Positions 23,600 through 33,719 of a stretch of DNA of 64,000 nucleotides are shown here, piece after piece. The notes under the pieces are model-generated. The model did no database searches. It had not been told where the DNA came from and worked only from the letters and a program-made list of their open reading frames with translations. Position numbers and translations under genes: made by a program. This DNA is from Eubacterium plexicaudatum ASF492 (GTDB lineage: Bacteria; Bacillota; Clostridia; Lachnospirales; Lachnospiraceae): NCBI RefSeq assembly GCF_000364225.2, contig NZ_AQFT02000001.1, positions 3,367,501 through 3,431,500 on the forward strand, read 5' to 3'. Numbering within the stretch: position 1 is the first letter of the stretch; each line of letters starts with the position of its first letter.

Positions 23600-25654
23600 T
23601 CACTCACGCAGTTGAAACTTCCTCATCTCCTGTTCCATCAAATCAGACACCATCGTAAGGCTCTCCACACCGATTTGGATATCCATCAGCTCTTTCTCCA
23701 CTGACTCAGCCGCTTCCCCGGACAGAACTTCCGCCTGTTTCGAAATGTCACGGATTCTCTGCGCAGCTGCCACAATTTTCTGATCAATCTCATACATCTC
23801 CTGAATAAAACCGTTCATATCGCTCGCAGAGCTTCCGGTCTGTTCGGTCACTTTTTTAAAGTCCGCAAAAATATCGCCTGTTTTTTGAACTGCCTGTATC
23901 TGAGCCACGGTAGCTGTCTTCATCTGTTCAAATTGTGCAACAATCTCATTGATATCACTACAAAACATTTCGATCATCGCTGCAATATCCGCCGATGCTT
24001 TGGAAGAATCTGATGCCAGCTTACCGACAGACTCGGCGACAACAGCGAATCCTCTGCCATGTTCCCCTGCTCTTGCGGCTTCGATGCTTGCATTCAGGGC
24101 CAGCAATTCTGTTTCTGAGGAAATGGCGCTGATCGTCTGCACGATGTTTGCGATTTTTTCTGAGTGTGCTTCCAGCAGCCGGATTTTTTCATAGGAACAT
24201 GCCATATTTGACTCCACATTATAGTTTTGTACTTCCAGTTCTTTGATGCTGCGCATCCCTTCTTCTCCGGAAGCCACCGTATGCTCTGCCTCACGCAGCA
24301 GGTCTGCGCTTCTTTCCTTGAGCTGTTCAAACCGCTCCTCCATCTGTGTGATATGTTCTGTCACCAGGCTGACCTCGGATGTCTGTGCCTGCGTGCCTTC
24401 CGTAATTTCCTGCATGGCCTGACTGATGACTTCAATATCTGACTCCATTTCCTCCAGACGCTCGGAACACTTCAGCAAATCTTTCGTATAATCTGTCATA
24501 TGGCGCAGTGCGCCGCAGATTCTGCCCGCCATAACGTTATAGCTTTTCGCAAGCTGACCGACCTCTGTCTGGCTGCCCTCATCCGCAGAACCGGAAAAAT
24601 CCCCCTCTGCAGCGTCTTTCAAAAGCTGTGAAATTGAGACTACCGGATTTGTCAGTTTATGGGCAAGATGCATCACAAACAGTACGACTGCCAAAACAGC
24701 CGCAATGGAAACGGCGGCAGCGGCAAGAAGCATGCGCACAGCAACTTCCATAGCCGTGCGTTGTTTTTGTAATGTAATTAATGACCAGGAATCGGAATTT
24801 CCCTGAAGCTCAATCGCTGCAAAGCTGGCATAATAAGTCTGCCCGTCATAGGATATTTTAACACTAGCGCTGTCTCCTGCCATAACCTGTGCAATCACCT
24901 GCTTCATATCGTTGGATATTTCAATCGGTTTTTGTTCTGTTATAATATTTCCCTCTTTATCAAGAGCCGGATTTCCCGCAGCGTCTTTGACTGCTACCGT
25001 GCAGGAAAGCTCCTTATAATTATACTGCTCTTCTACTTTTGTCAGGTCCGGATGCGCAACTACAACCCCTTCTCCGTCAATCACAAAGGAAATCCTGCCG
25101 TCTGCTTCATCCGAGTGCTCGCCGATCAATTCCTGCAAAAAATCAAGCTTTAAGTCTGCCGCATATATGCCCCGCAGCCGATTATTTTCATACATAGGAA
25201 AGAATACGGATGCACAAGGCATTCCGGTCGCGACAGAATAATAAGACTTGGATATAAAAGCCTGCGGATCTTCCATCATTTTTATAAACCACCATCTCGC
25301 CGAACGATCTGCCAGTTCCCCTGTTGAACGCGCTGTTTGCATGCCGTCCGTACCTTGTATGTAGATCTGATCCAAATAAGAGTTTCTCTCTACACACCGC
25401 TTTAAAATAGGTGTCTGTACATCCGTATCCATCGTCATAATGCTTGGATTGTCCGCAAGCTCCCCGTTTACAGCATATGCCTGATCCATAAAGATTTCGA
25501 TTTCATCTGCCATAAGCCCTGAAAGCTGCTTATTTTTTGAATAAATTTCCCGTTCATAAGAAGTCGTAAATATAACAAGCACTACGACAGGAAGCGCTAT
25601 TGCAATCGTAAGCATTGGGATAAGCAGCTGTTTTAAAATACTTTTTTTCCTCAT
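23600..25654 (-). CDS. Methyl-accepting chemotaxis protein with double-Cache sensor
   Basis: Chemoreceptor of 684 aa. A first membrane helix is at about 10-30, followed by a long extracellular dCache_1 region (about 35-290, with [10 protein letters not shown]). A second helix at about 300-325, a HAMP domain, and a cytoplasmic signalling domain follow. The hairpin tip is [30 protein letters not shown]. It would pass a chemical signal to CheA/CheW. No other chemotaxis gene is nearby, but a second partial receptor starts at 62844. Confidence 0.92.
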   Translation of the reverse strand: MRKKSILKQLLIPMLTIAIALPVVVLVIFTTSYEREIYSKNKQLSGLMADEIEIFMDQAYAVNGELADNPSIMTMDTDVQTPILKRCVERNSYLDQIYIQGTDGMQTARSTGELADRSARWWFIKMMEDPQAFISKSYYSVATGMPCASVFFPMYENNRLRGIYAADLKLDFLQELIGEHSDEADGRISFVIDGEGVVVAHPDLTKVEEQYNYKELSCTVAVKDAAGNPALDKEGNIITEQKPIEISNDMKQVIAQVMAGDSASVKISYDGQTYYASFAAIELQGNSDSWSLITLQKQRTAMEVAVRMLLAAAAVSIAAVLAVVLFVMHLAHKLTNPVVSISQLLKDAAEGDFSGSADEGSQTEVGQLAKSYNVMAGRICGALRHMTDYTKDLLKCSERLEEMESDIEVISQAMQEITEGTQAQTSEVSLVTEHITQMEERFEQLKERSADLLREAEHTVASGEEGMRSIKELEVQNYNVESNMACSYEKIRLLEAHSEKIANIVQTISAISSETELLALNASIEAARAGEHGRGFAVVAESVGKLASDSSKASADIAAMIEMFCSDINEIVAQFEQMKTATVAQIQAVQKTGDIFADFKKVTEQTGSSASDMNGFIQEMYEIDQKIVAAAQRIRDISKQAEVLSGEAAESVEKELMDIQIGVESLTMVSDLMEQEMRKFQLRE

Positions 25655-25871
25655 TTGAAAATCCTCTCTTTTATAATACGCACCGTTTCACTGTAAACAA
25701 ACTGCATGTTTTCCAATCATATAAACAGCTATCAATGCCGCAATCTAAAATTAAGTATGTAAGGGGAGATCTTTACTCCCGGAATTCTCTACATGATATC
25801 ACAAAATACCAAAAAGTGCAGTATGTTCCTTCAATATTTATTTATTTTTTATTTATGTGTAAAGATATATT

Positions 25872-26027
25872 TCAGTGCCACACGCAGGAGCGGTTACTGT
25901 TCCATTGTCCGCTGTTCATAGATAATACCAGACGCTTGACTTCCCTTACACGGCGGAGCCGATAATAATGTGCGGCCCATTTCCGAAGACAGCATTGCTC
26001 AGCTGCTATGGTTGTTTCCGAACTCAT
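25872..26027 (-). pseudogene. IS66 accessory-protein remnant
   Basis: A 51-codon frame begins MSSETTIAAEQCCLRKWA and continues YYRLRRVREVKRL. Both ends match the small accessory protein of IS66-type elements (ISKANYYYRLRRVRE), but the middle is missing. It has an AAGGAG site, yet the product is probably non-functional. No other IS66 gene is nearby. Confidence 0.5.
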
Positions 26028-26031
26028 AGAC

Positions 26032-26344
26032 TTACTCCTTTTGGACGCAAAAAAAGGCGCATAGTTTACAATTTACTGTTCCATGCGCCTTTACTGTTAT
26101 TGTGATATTAAATTTTTTTGCCGATTGTGCTAACTGCATAACATCGGTTTCAATTTCTTTTAATTCATCAAAAGATAATGCCGGAACACAATCCGCAATA
26201 TCTTCCAATGACATTTTGCCTTTTTTTATCAATCTTTCGGCTATTTCTCTGTCTTTATCGTGAGTAATCTTATCAGTAAGAGTATTTTCCATATCTTTCC
26301 AATATGTTTTCATTATCTGCTCATCATTAAATAAACTCATCATA
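26032..26344 (-). CDS. Short Rpn/PD-(D/E)XK transposase-like C-terminal fragment
   Basis: Protein of 103 aa starting MSLFNDEQIMKTYWKDMENT, containing LIKKGKMSLEDIADCVPALS and then FDELKEIETDVMQLA. This resembles the C-terminal tail of Rpn-family nuclease/transposase proteins common in Lachnospiraceae, without the nuclease core. It has a GGAGGTG site. Its last 25 residues run through the terminator hairpin. It lies 27 bp outside the left end of the IS at 26371, so it may be a truncated gene. Confidence 0.45.
26053..26092 (-). terminator. Intrinsic terminator
   Basis: Hairpin AAAGGCGCAT (26053-26062) / ATGCGCCTTT (26083-26092). On the minus strand it is followed by TTTTTTT. It ends transcription of the short fragment gene from the IS side. 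The last codons of that frame overlap it. Confidence 0.7.
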
Positions 26345-26506
26345 ATCGTCACCACCTCCATTTCTCTGTTCAGAGCGGTCTCGGAAACTCTTTAATCCCG
26401 AATTTCCGCTCTTTTTTCATGTTCTTCTTTTTTGCTTTCCTCCATATCCTGGAAAACATTTTTGTTAAATTTTCAAAAAAGTATTGACATATAAGTCAAA
26501 ATGTGC

Positions 26507-26547
26507 GGCGCGTTTGGTGACCATATACGCCAGTCACCAAACGCGCC
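26507..26547. repeat. 15-bp perfect hairpin in the IS leader
   Basis: GGCGCGTTTGGTGAC and its complement GTCACCAAACGCGCC are separated by 11 bases, about 70 bp before the transposase start. A TTGACA-like box lies just upstream. It could block outside transcription or control transposase expression. It is GC-rich against its surroundings. Confidence 0.6.
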
Positions 26548-26614
26548 CCTTGTAGTTAAGAAGCGTCTGTGCCACACGCACAGCATTAAACTAAACTACT
26601 AGGAGGTGCACTTT

Positions 26615-28087
26615 ATGATCAAGTACTGGCAACCCATGCAAGATTACAAGTACTTTCTCAACGAATCCAAAGTCCATTTCGATTCCTCTGAAAGAGTCCG
26701 GCTCCATACGGAGCTTTGGAAGCCATGGCAGAAACTCCGCCTTTTCGATACCGATAAGGCCATGGAGTTCCTTCTGCCCTTTTACTCCAACACTGGCAGG
26801 CCCGCTAAGAACCAGCCACAAATCTTAAGGTCTTTTATCCTTTTCTTTCTTCTATTTTCAGAAGGTTTGGCCAAGCTATCCCTTACCCTTTGGGTCGACA
26901 GGCTCAAACATGACCGCCTCCTTGCCACTCTCATCGGCTGCACTACGGATTCCCTGCCGCCCCTCGGTTCTTATTTTGACTTCATGGACAGGTTCTGGGC
27001 TGCACCGCCAACGGACTTATATGCGCGGGACAAACTGCTTCCGGCTTCCTGGAACACCAAAAAGCCGGATAAGCCCAAAGGCAAAAAACAGAAAGCACAG
27101 GAGGCAAAGCCCAAAATCACAGAATCTATCGAAAAACGGCTCATGAGCGGGAAGGATATCCCTTTTAACTTTGAAGGGCGGCTGCAGCGCTTCTTCTATC
27201 ACGTGGCTGTCCTGCCTTCCATGGAATCCGGCCTCATACCAAGGGAACACCTTACGGTTTCCGGAGACGGCACCGCCGTGCATACCCATGCCTGCCCACG
27301 CGGGCACCACAGGGTTGGCGCACCGGAAAACCTGCGGCATTTCCCCGACCCCGATGCTTCCTGGGGCTGGGACAGCGACCTGGAAAAATATTACTTCGGC
27401 TACACTTTGTTCCAATTATCCTGCTATAACAGTGAACTCAGGACAGATCTCCCCCTGCTTCTGCGTTTTACCAGTGCAAAGCGTCATGATTCGGTCAATT
27501 TCCTTGTCGCTTTCCATGAACTGGAAAAACATATGCCGGCTGTTTCCACCTCGAATATGTGCCTGGATTCTGCAATGGACAATTACCCCACCTACCGGAT
27601 CCTTAAAAACAGGGGAATACGGGCCTTCATCGACCTGAACGACAAATGCGGCCGGCCAAAAACAATTCCTGATACCATCACCATTGACAAAGATGGAACG
27701 CCCTTATGTCAGGAAAAACTGCGCATGAAGCCTAACGGTTATGACAGATCCAGCGGTTACCTCATGTGGCGCTGCCCCTATGGGAAAGATCACTGTTCCA
27801 AATGTAAAAACTCCTGCACCGATTCCAAATATGGGAGAGTCGTCAAGACCCGGCCCGAATGGGATATCCGGCTTTACACCGACGTCCCCCGCGGCACAGA
27901 TGCTTATAAGAAGATTTATAATCAACGCACCGCCACGGAACGTATCAACAACCGCATCCTCAATGATTACGGACTGCACCGTATGTTCATACACACAAAG
28001 GAGCATTATTCTTTCATGACAACCATGATTGGAATCTGCATCCATCTGGATGCCCGCTATAAACAGCAGGTGCAGGCAGTGGCATAA
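26615..28087 (+). CDS. DDE transposase
   Basis: Transposase of 490 aa. Catalytic acidic residues can be placed in LTVSGDGTAVHTHA (D), MCLDSAMDNYPTY (D) and RTATERINNRIL (E). A CPYGKDHCSKCKNSC cysteine cluster lies between the last two. The ATG at 26615 follows AGGAGG. The fold fits the IS4/IS1182-like DDE group, but I do not assign a named IS. The gene is intact and the terminal repeats are present, so the element could be active. Confidence 0.8.
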   Translation: MIKYWQPMQDYKYFLNESKVHFDSSERVRLHTELWKPWQKLRLFDTDKAMEFLLPFYSNTGRPAKNQPQILRSFILFFLLFSEGLAKLSLTLWVDRLKHDRLLATLIGCTTDSLPPLGSYFDFMDRFWAAPPTDLYARDKLLPASWNTKKPDKPKGKKQKAQEAKPKITESIEKRLMSGKDIPFNFEGRLQRFFYHVAVLPSMESGLIPREHLTVSGDGTAVHTHACPRGHHRVGAPENLRHFPDPDASWGWDSDLEKYYFGYTLFQLSCYNSELRTDLPLLLRFTSAKRHDSVNFLVAFHELEKHMPAVSTSNMCLDSAMDNYPTYRILKNRGIRAFIDLNDKCGRPKTIPDTITIDKDGTPLCQEKLRMKPNGYDRSSGYLMWRCPYGKDHCSKCKNSCTDSKYGRVVKTRPEWDIRLYTDVPRGTDAYKKIYNQRTATERINNRILNDYGLHRMFIHTKEHYSFMTTMIGICIHLDARYKQQVQAVA

Positions 28088-28421
28088 ACCAAGTTTCCTG
28101 CTTCCGGATTCTTTCAGGCCTGTTTTTCGACAGGTTTTAAAGTCATGCACATTTTTATTCTTTATGCTCTCTGGACTGCTCAAGCCCCATAATCATCCAT
28201 CCCTTATCCCTCTCATTTCTGAAAATCAACCTTTTCCTGCTTATTCTCTATTGAGTTTCCGAGAGTGCTCTGTTCATCAGATATTCTTTTAAGACGTTCC
28301 TATCCTTGCAAATACGGATTGTTTCTCTAACTGTCTGCTCCTGCCACATCTTAATTATACAAAAAATAGTCCTGTTTTGTTGCCTGTTATGCTGTCGGCT
28401 CTCTTTCAACCTCAAATCAAC

Positions 28422-28846
28422 ATGTGGGAATTCATACTGACACAGGCAGCTTATTTACGAAAGTGGACATTGTTCCTCTCCGTACTGCTTCTGTTCCCCG
28501 CATTGATAGGTGCTTATTACATTGAGAAAAATACCTTGTGGGTTGTATCTGCCTTTATCCCGTGTTCCAAACAGGGATTTATCTTCTTGTTCCATATCTG
28601 ATGACAGTGAATATAAGTTTGTGGATTACACGCCGTTTTCACGGTAAAGAAGCAATTTATGGCTGTATGGGTGCAGCAGTAATGATTAGCGGAGCTAATA
28701 CAGGGCTGCATTTTATAGCTGATTTTGTATATCAATTTTCTTACATCAAATGGTGGTCTGTTTTATTCGTCTTTCTAGTTGGAAGAATGATCTGCGAACT
28801 GTATCGTACAATCAAACAAACGGAGCAGGCAAAACAACGCTTATGA
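28422..28846 (+). pseudogene. Membrane-protein fragments upstream of an ABC transporter
   Basis: Two overlapping frames. The first (from ATG 28422) reads MWEFILTQAAYLRKWTLFLS and breaks at about 28590. The second continues with helices in VFLVGRMICELYRTIKQTE and ends at 28846. Together they resemble the membrane proteins that precede peptide-type ABC exporters, but a large part is missing. The second frame runs straight into the truncated ATPase. Confidence 0.5.
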
Positions 28847-29421
28847 GAATGATATGCGGCATATTAAAGCCTACAAGCGGTACAATTTCTTTGGATGATA
28901 TGGATGTGGGCGAAGAAAATTATCGTTCAGTTTTGGGTTATTTACCGCAGGATTTTGGTTATTATCCCGAATTTACAGGAATGGATTTTCTTTTATATAT
29001 GGCAGCATTAAAGGGTATCGGAAAAACACAGGCAAAGAGAAAATCAAATGAGCTTTTGCAGTTGGTATCTTTGCAGGATGTTGCCAAAAAGAAAATAAAA
29101 ACCTATTCCGGCGGCATGAAACAGCGATTGGGAATTGCACAGGCACTGCTTAACCAACCGAACGTTCTGATTTTAGATGAGCCGACTGCCGGGCTTGACC
29201 CAAAAGAGCGAGTGCGCTTCCGCAATCTGATTGAAGATTGGGGAAAAGAAAATATTATATTGTTGTCTACGCATATAGTATCCGACATTGAACACATTGC
29301 TGACAATGTACTGATGATGAAAGAAGGGCAACTCATTTTCTCCGGCCGTTGGGATGAAACTAAAGGAAATTTGGAAGATTTCTACTTGGAACAATTTGGG
29401 AGGGATGAGCTTCATGAATAA
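28819..29421 (+). pseudogene. ABC transporter ATPase lacking its first 35-40 residues
   Basis: The sequence begins inside the Walker A motif (NGAGKTTLMRMICGIL) and then has a complete signature YSGGMKQRLGIAQALL, Walker B VLILDEPTAGLDP and switch LSTHIVSDIEHIAD. The start codon and the N-terminal strands are missing. The junction with the upstream membrane gene falls at an ACGGAGCAGGCA-like microhomology, which points to a deletion. No start with a good ribosome site exists. The rest of the exporter lies downstream. Confidence 0.75.
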
Positions 29422-30426
29422 TTTCGGAGTACTTTACCGTTATGAGCTGAAAAAAATATGGAAGCGGAAAATCGTTTATGCTACTTTGGCGATTTGCTTT
29501 ATTACCACAGCCATTCTGTTGATTGGTGAATTCATTGGTTCTTATTCTATTGACAATGAAAAAGTTGATACGAAATATCATATTTTTCAGAAATAATGCA
29601 ATGGACTCCAGGTTTAGATGACTTATACGCACGAAGACAGTCTATGTTGGAAAAACAATGGATATCCAAAAATTTGTCCGAAGGAGAAAAGGCATTTTGG
29701 CAGCAAAAAGAAGCTGCCTTCCATACACCTTTCGTATATCAAATAACGGACAGTTCTGACATACTATTTAGATCTGTCATGACAATCGGACTTTTTGTGC
29801 TGATGGCAGTATCCATTTGCTTATCGGGACTTTTTTCGGAAGAACATACAAATAGGACAGACCAGCTCATACTTTGCAGCAAACATGGCAAAGGTATGGC
29901 ATACCAGGCGAAAATTTTTGCAGGCATCAGCTTTGCAATCGGCACTTCTTTGTCGCTTTCTGCATTTGCAGCCGTATTGTCGATTTGTATATATGGAACA
30001 GACGGTTTCAATGCAATGTTTCAATTGATATTTGCCCAATATTCATATCCGCTTACTGCCTGTCAGGCTGTTTTGATATTATACGGCTGTATCATTATAA
30101 CATCTGTCATGTTTAGTATGGTTGTTATGCTGCTTTCAGAAATACTACACAGCAATATCGCTACGCTCGCCATTACTTTTGGAATGCTTATTCTTTCTAT
30201 GATGTGTTCTATTCCGTCTCAATATAGAGTTTTGGCACAGATATGGGATTGGCTTCCAAGCGGATTCCTTACTCCATGGAATATTTTTGACATTCGTCCG
30301 GTTTCCGCCTTTGGACACTACCTGACCGCATGGCAGGCAGTTCCACTCATTTATATTTTTGCAAGTATGATAATAGCCGCTATTGGAAAACCGATATATC
30401 GGCATTTTCAAGTTTCAGGAAGATAA
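29414..30426 (+). pseudogene. ABC-2 type permease with frame break near 29596
   Basis: Membrane protein that would pair with the ATPase at 28819. The first 60 residues (MNNFGVLYRYELKKIWKRKI) contain one helix and end at 29596. A second frame of 276 aa from 29596 carries about six more helices (for example SVMTIGLFVLMAVSICLSGL). The join lacks a simple one-base repair, so this is probably decay together with the ATPase. It was likely an antimicrobial-peptide exporter or signal exporter, which is inference only. Confidence 0.6.
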
Positions 30427-30529
30427 AAAAGCATTCTGCCTGCAGTTTCAGACTGTCCGAATTAAAATGTGCTGTTTGTACTGAAAAATCTGCTGTTTGT
30501 TCCGGACCACTATTTGGGATACCTGATTT

Positions 30530-30538
30530 TGGTATAAT
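30530..30538 (+). promoter_or_regulatory. Extended -10 promoter
   Basis: TTGGTATAAT gives a TGn-TATAAT extended -10, with no good -35. It lies 44 bp before the ATG of the secreted repeat protein, which also has an AGGAGGG site. Confidence 0.55.
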
Positions 30539-30581
30539 AAAAGTGTACTGCTGAAATCAACGAACAAGGAGGGAAAGATCA

Positions 30582-33551
30582 ATGAGAATCAGACAGTTAA
30601 AACTGGAAGCTGCAGTGCTTTTAGCTTTCATCTTGTCATTCGGCACAGCCGTGGCTCCGTGCGTGCCTGTACCGGGAACGTCGGCAGCCGCACAAAAGCA
30701 AGTAAAGCTAAACGTCAAGTCAAAAACCTTAAAAGTCGGGCAAAAGGGCTATAAGCTCAAGCTTGTGAACAATCAGCAAGGGTGGAAGATCAAAAAAGTG
30801 ACGACAACGAATGCTGCAGTATGCAAGCCATACGGCAAGAAAAAGACGTATGTGCTTCTGAAAGGCAATGGTAAAGGCTCTGCTGCAATTCAGGTGAAGG
30901 TTACACGTACAGTCGTAAAAAATGGAAAGAAAACAACAAAAAGCAAACAGCTGTCATGTAAGGTGCGCGTAAAGGCGGACGCAGCAAAAGACACGGAACA
31001 GACACTGAAAGAGGATGTGACGGTGTCCGGACAGCAGCAGCTTGAGGCGGCGCTGAAAAATCCGGCTACAAAGACGCTTCGTTTCCAAACGGAAGATGAG
31101 GGCGCATTTACCATTCCGAAAGCGGACTATCCGGAGATTGATTTGATCGTTGATGCACCGAATGCAGATATGGAAAATAACGGAACCTTTAAATCCATTT
31201 CCGTGCAGGCAATCAAGGACAGCACGTGGCTGGAAAACGCAGCCGGCAATTTTCTGAACATACTTGCAAAGACCGCACGCATTGTTGTATCGCAAGGCGC
31301 CGGTGTCAGCGGTATTGCATTTGCGCAGACGGGCGCAAAAGTGGCGCTGGAAGTGAACGGAACCGTAAACGAAGTTTCGTTCCGGTCGCCGGACACCGAT
31401 GCCAAGGTATCTGTTTCGCAGGGAGGTTCCCTGGGAAATGTATCGGTTGAGGAAGCAGCGCAGCGTACGAAGCTTGACATGGATGTCAGCGGCAGCGTTG
31501 GAGATGTAAAACTTGCCGCGCCGCAGTCCGATATGAACATGGCGGTTGCAGACGGAGGGATGGTCAGCAATGTATCTTTGGATACGGCGGCAGAAAACGC
31601 CAAAGCAGATATGGATGTCAAAGGTACGGTATCGGACGTATCTTTGGATGCCCCGAAAGCGGACGTAAAAATGGCGGTGGATGAGAACGGAAAAGTAAAT
31701 GACGTCACTGTTTCCAAAGAGATGAATATCGCGTTATCCGGCTCCACAAAGACGGCAATCCCGCTTAAGATATCTGCATCGGCGACGATTACCACATCTG
31801 CAAATGTGGCGTTAGACAGCAGCGCGGGTCTGAACCTGGTATTGGAAAAAGGCTCGGAAGGCAGCTCGATTAAAATTTCCGGCAATACTGCCGCGGTCAG
31901 CCTGAAAGTACAAAACAGGACAGAAATCAATATAACGATTCACACATCAACCGGGAATATTACGATCGTAAAAAACAGCAGCCGTGACATCACAGTCAGC
32001 GCCCCGTCTGCGTCCGGCAGCTCTGCATCCGCAGGCTCGTCATACGGAAGTTCATCATCCGCAAGCTCGCCATCCGCAGGCTCATCATCCGGCGGCTCGT
32101 CATCCGCAGGTTCGTCATCCGGCGGCTCATCATCCTCAGACTCGGAATCAGAGGATAACAAAACAGATGCAGAGCCAAAAGGAATCGCGGTGGACCGTAC
32201 ATATTTCACAATGAAAAAAGGTGAGGAACAGGAAATATACTTTTCTGCAGACCCAAAAGAAGCGGGCCGGCTGTGTGATTTCAACACTGTCACATTTGGA
32301 AGAAATACGAATGTTACTTATATATATGAGAAAGAAGATGACCCGGCACCGATAGGTATCAAAATAACCGCGAGATATGCCGGAACTGAAGTTATCCATA
32401 TGCGTGCAGACATCATGGGCAACGAAGAAGACAGCCCCATTATTCTGCGAAACCAGGGGAAAGTAATTAGAATCCAGGTCACAGAGGATGGTGCTGCGCC
32501 GGTTTCCGAAATTAAGCTCACAACCGACTCGGCGTCCATCGAAAAAGGAGATTCGGTGCATGCATCGCTGCAGCTGAACGCACCGGAAGGGGCGAAATTA
32601 ACACGCGTCGAATTTTTAGACACTCATAATTTGGGCGGCGTGATGTCTGTGGATTTGGATGGCCGCACATTAGAAGAAACCACGGCAAGCTGCAACATAA
32701 CAGGCACGGCAGCGGGCAACGACGAACTGGCGGCGCTTGCCACAGTTGAGCTTGCGGACGGTACGGAAGAGAAGATTGCATCAAATGTGGTCCCGTTGGA
32801 GGTTACCGATTCCACGCCGGATCCGTCCGCGGAGGAAACGACAGTAGAGCTGAACACAGTCCCTGGTCTGCCAGTAGATGAATGGGCTTTTATTTCGGCC
32901 GAACTGGACGTACATGCATATAGTGCGAGGATTATGAAGACAAAATGGACTTCCTCGGACCCGAACATTATCCATGTGTATAGCGATGAAGTTAATAGAG
33001 ATTACATTTCAATAACTGGCGTAGCGCTTGGAAAAGCAACGATAACTGCCGAAATAACCATAGTAACATCGTCACAGATATTTACGAAAAAAGCATCCTC
33101 AGAGGTTGAGGTGAAGCCTGACTTTGAGTTAACGCTTGTTTCTTCCGTTGATGTGGTGACAGGCTCTGCGATTCAGGCGGATGGCTGGGAGGAGCAGGAC
33201 AGAGGCAAACCGGCATTTAAATTTATAACCGACCTAGACCATGTTTCTTTTACACCATGTTATGGCTTGAGGGAGGGACTGGTTTTCGACAGCTGTACCA
33301 TAAATACACAGGAACAAATTGATGGTTTAAGGGTTGTGGAACTAGCTAATGGCACAGGGTATGGCTTTGTCATACAAGATGCGGATATAATGAATCGGAC
33401 ATTCCGGATACCGATCCGTGTAAAAACTTATGTGAGCATGAACGAATTCAAATATTATACTGCGGATTTGACGGTATATATGGCAGAATGGACAAACGGA
33501 ACATTCCTTGCCCAATGTAAAGCTGAGGATATTCAAAGGGCAGATCCGTAA
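30582..33551 (+). CDS. Large secreted protein with beta-solenoid repeats and Ig-like domains
   Basis: Exported protein of 989 aa. A signal peptide occupies about residues 1-36. A lysine-rich N-terminal Ig-like part is at 40-130 (KTLKVGQKGYKLKLVNN). Seven consecutive 22-residue repeats lie at 233-386. A serine/glycine linker is at about 475-525, and bacterial Ig-like (Big_2-type) domains follow, for example KWTSSDPNIIHV and TTDSASIEKGD. There is no LPXTG motif or C-terminal membrane helix, so it is probably released or held non-covalently. It is a single-gene unit ending at a strong terminator. Probably a surface or adhesion protein; there is no catalytic motif. Confidence 0.8.
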   Translation: MRIRQLKLEAAVLLAFILSFGTAVAPCVPVPGTSAAAQKQVKLNVKSKTLKVGQKGYKLKLVNNQQGWKIKKVTTTNAAVCKPYGKKKTYVLLKGNGKGSAAIQVKVTRTVVKNGKKTTKSKQLSCKVRVKADAAKDTEQTLKEDVTVSGQQQLEAALKNPATKTLRFQTEDEGAFTIPKADYPEIDLIVDAPNADMENNGTFKSISVQAIKDSTWLENAAGNFLNILAKTARIVVSQGAGVSGIAFAQTGAKVALEVNGTVNEVSFRSPDTDAKVSVSQGGSLGNVSVEEAAQRTKLDMDVSGSVGDVKLAAPQSDMNMAVADGGMVSNVSLDTAAENAKADMDVKGTVSDVSLDAPKADVKMAVDENGKVNDVTVSKEMNIALSGSTKTAIPLKISASATITTSANVALDSSAGLNLVLEKGSEGSSIKISGNTAAVSLKVQNRTEINITIHTSTGNITIVKNSSRDITVSAPSASGSSASAGSSYGSSSSASSPSAGSSSGGSSSAGSSSGGSSSSDSESEDNKTDAEPKGIAVDRTYFTMKKGEEQEIYFSADPKEAGRLCDFNTVTFGRNTNVTYIYEKEDDPAPIGIKITARYAGTEVIHMRADIMGNEEDSPIILRNQGKVIRIQVTEDGAAPVSEIKLTTDSASIEKGDSVHASLQLNAPEGAKLTRVEFLDTHNLGGVMSVDLDGRTLEETTASCNITGTAAGNDELAALATVELADGTEEKIASNVVPLEVTDSTPDPSAEETTVELNTVPGLPVDEWAFISAELDVHAYSARIMKTKWTSSDPNIIHVYSDEVNRDYISITGVALGKATITAEITIVTSSQIFTKKASSEVEVKPDFELTLVSSVDVVTGSAIQADGWEEQDRGKPAFKFITDLDHVSFTPCYGLREGLVFDSCTINTQEQIDGLRVVELANGTGYGFVIQDADIMNRTFRIPIRVKTYVSMNEFKYYTADLTVYMAEWTNGTFLAQCKAEDIQRADP
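31278..31739 (+). repeat. Seven 22-codon repeats (predicted beta-solenoid)
   Basis: Units start at residues 233, 255, 277, 299, 321, 343 and 365 with exact 22-residue spacing. Each has the pattern xV..(N/G)G.V..V.(L/F), for example DMDVSGSVGDVKL and DMDVKGTVSDVSL. Odd and even units alternate in sequence, suggesting duplication of a two-unit block. Confidence 0.7.
32005..32148 (+). repeat. Ser/Gly-rich linker repeat
   Basis: Direct repeats of a TCATCCGGCGG / TCATCCGCAGG type encode SSAGSSSGGSSS. It separates the solenoid from the Ig-like domains and is likely to vary in length between strains. Confidence 0.75.
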
Positions 33552-33601
33552 TATTGCGCAGCAGGCCCAAAAAACAGGATTTCAGAAATCCTTGTGGTAA
33601 T

Positions 33602-33646
33602 AATCAGCGGAACACCTTGCTTTTGCAGGCGTTCCGCTGATTTTTT
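33602..33646 (+). terminator. Strong intrinsic terminator
   Basis: Perfect 12-bp stem AATCAGCGGAAC / GTTCCGCTGATT (33602-33613, 33631-33642) followed by TTTTTTCTTTTC on the plus strand. It ends the secreted-protein gene. The minus side has no T run. Confidence 0.85.
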
Positions 33647-33719
33647 CTTTTCTCTGTAATAATCTTTTTTCAGTTCCGGCGGAACTTCTTTTCCTTCTCC
33701 AAGAAAAATAATTGCTTTT

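Larger units (their letters stand above)
26371..28272 (+). mobile_element. Complete insertion sequence with 20-bp terminal inverted repeats
   Basis: Element of about 1.9 kb bounded by imperfect inverted repeats. The left end is CAGAGCGGTCTCGGAAACTC (26371-26390) and the right end is the complement of CAGAGCACTCTCGGAAACTC (28253-28272), 18 of 20 bases matching. It holds one transposase gene and, ahead of it, a perfect 15-bp hairpin. A target duplication is not obvious. It sits between the Rpn-like fragment and a decaying ABC transporter, so it may have helped break up this region. Confidence 0.75.

Noticed and set aside
31127..31930. 267-codon open frame on the minus strand inside the secreted repeat protein
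   Set aside because: It is the mirror of the repeat-coding strand. It has no ribosome site and its protein is just the complement of the solenoid repeat; the plus-strand gene has a signal peptide, promoter and terminator.
32005..32148. CRISPR-like short direct repeats
   Set aside because: The repeat is an in-frame Ser/Gly linker in a coding sequence with no unique spacers and no cas genes.
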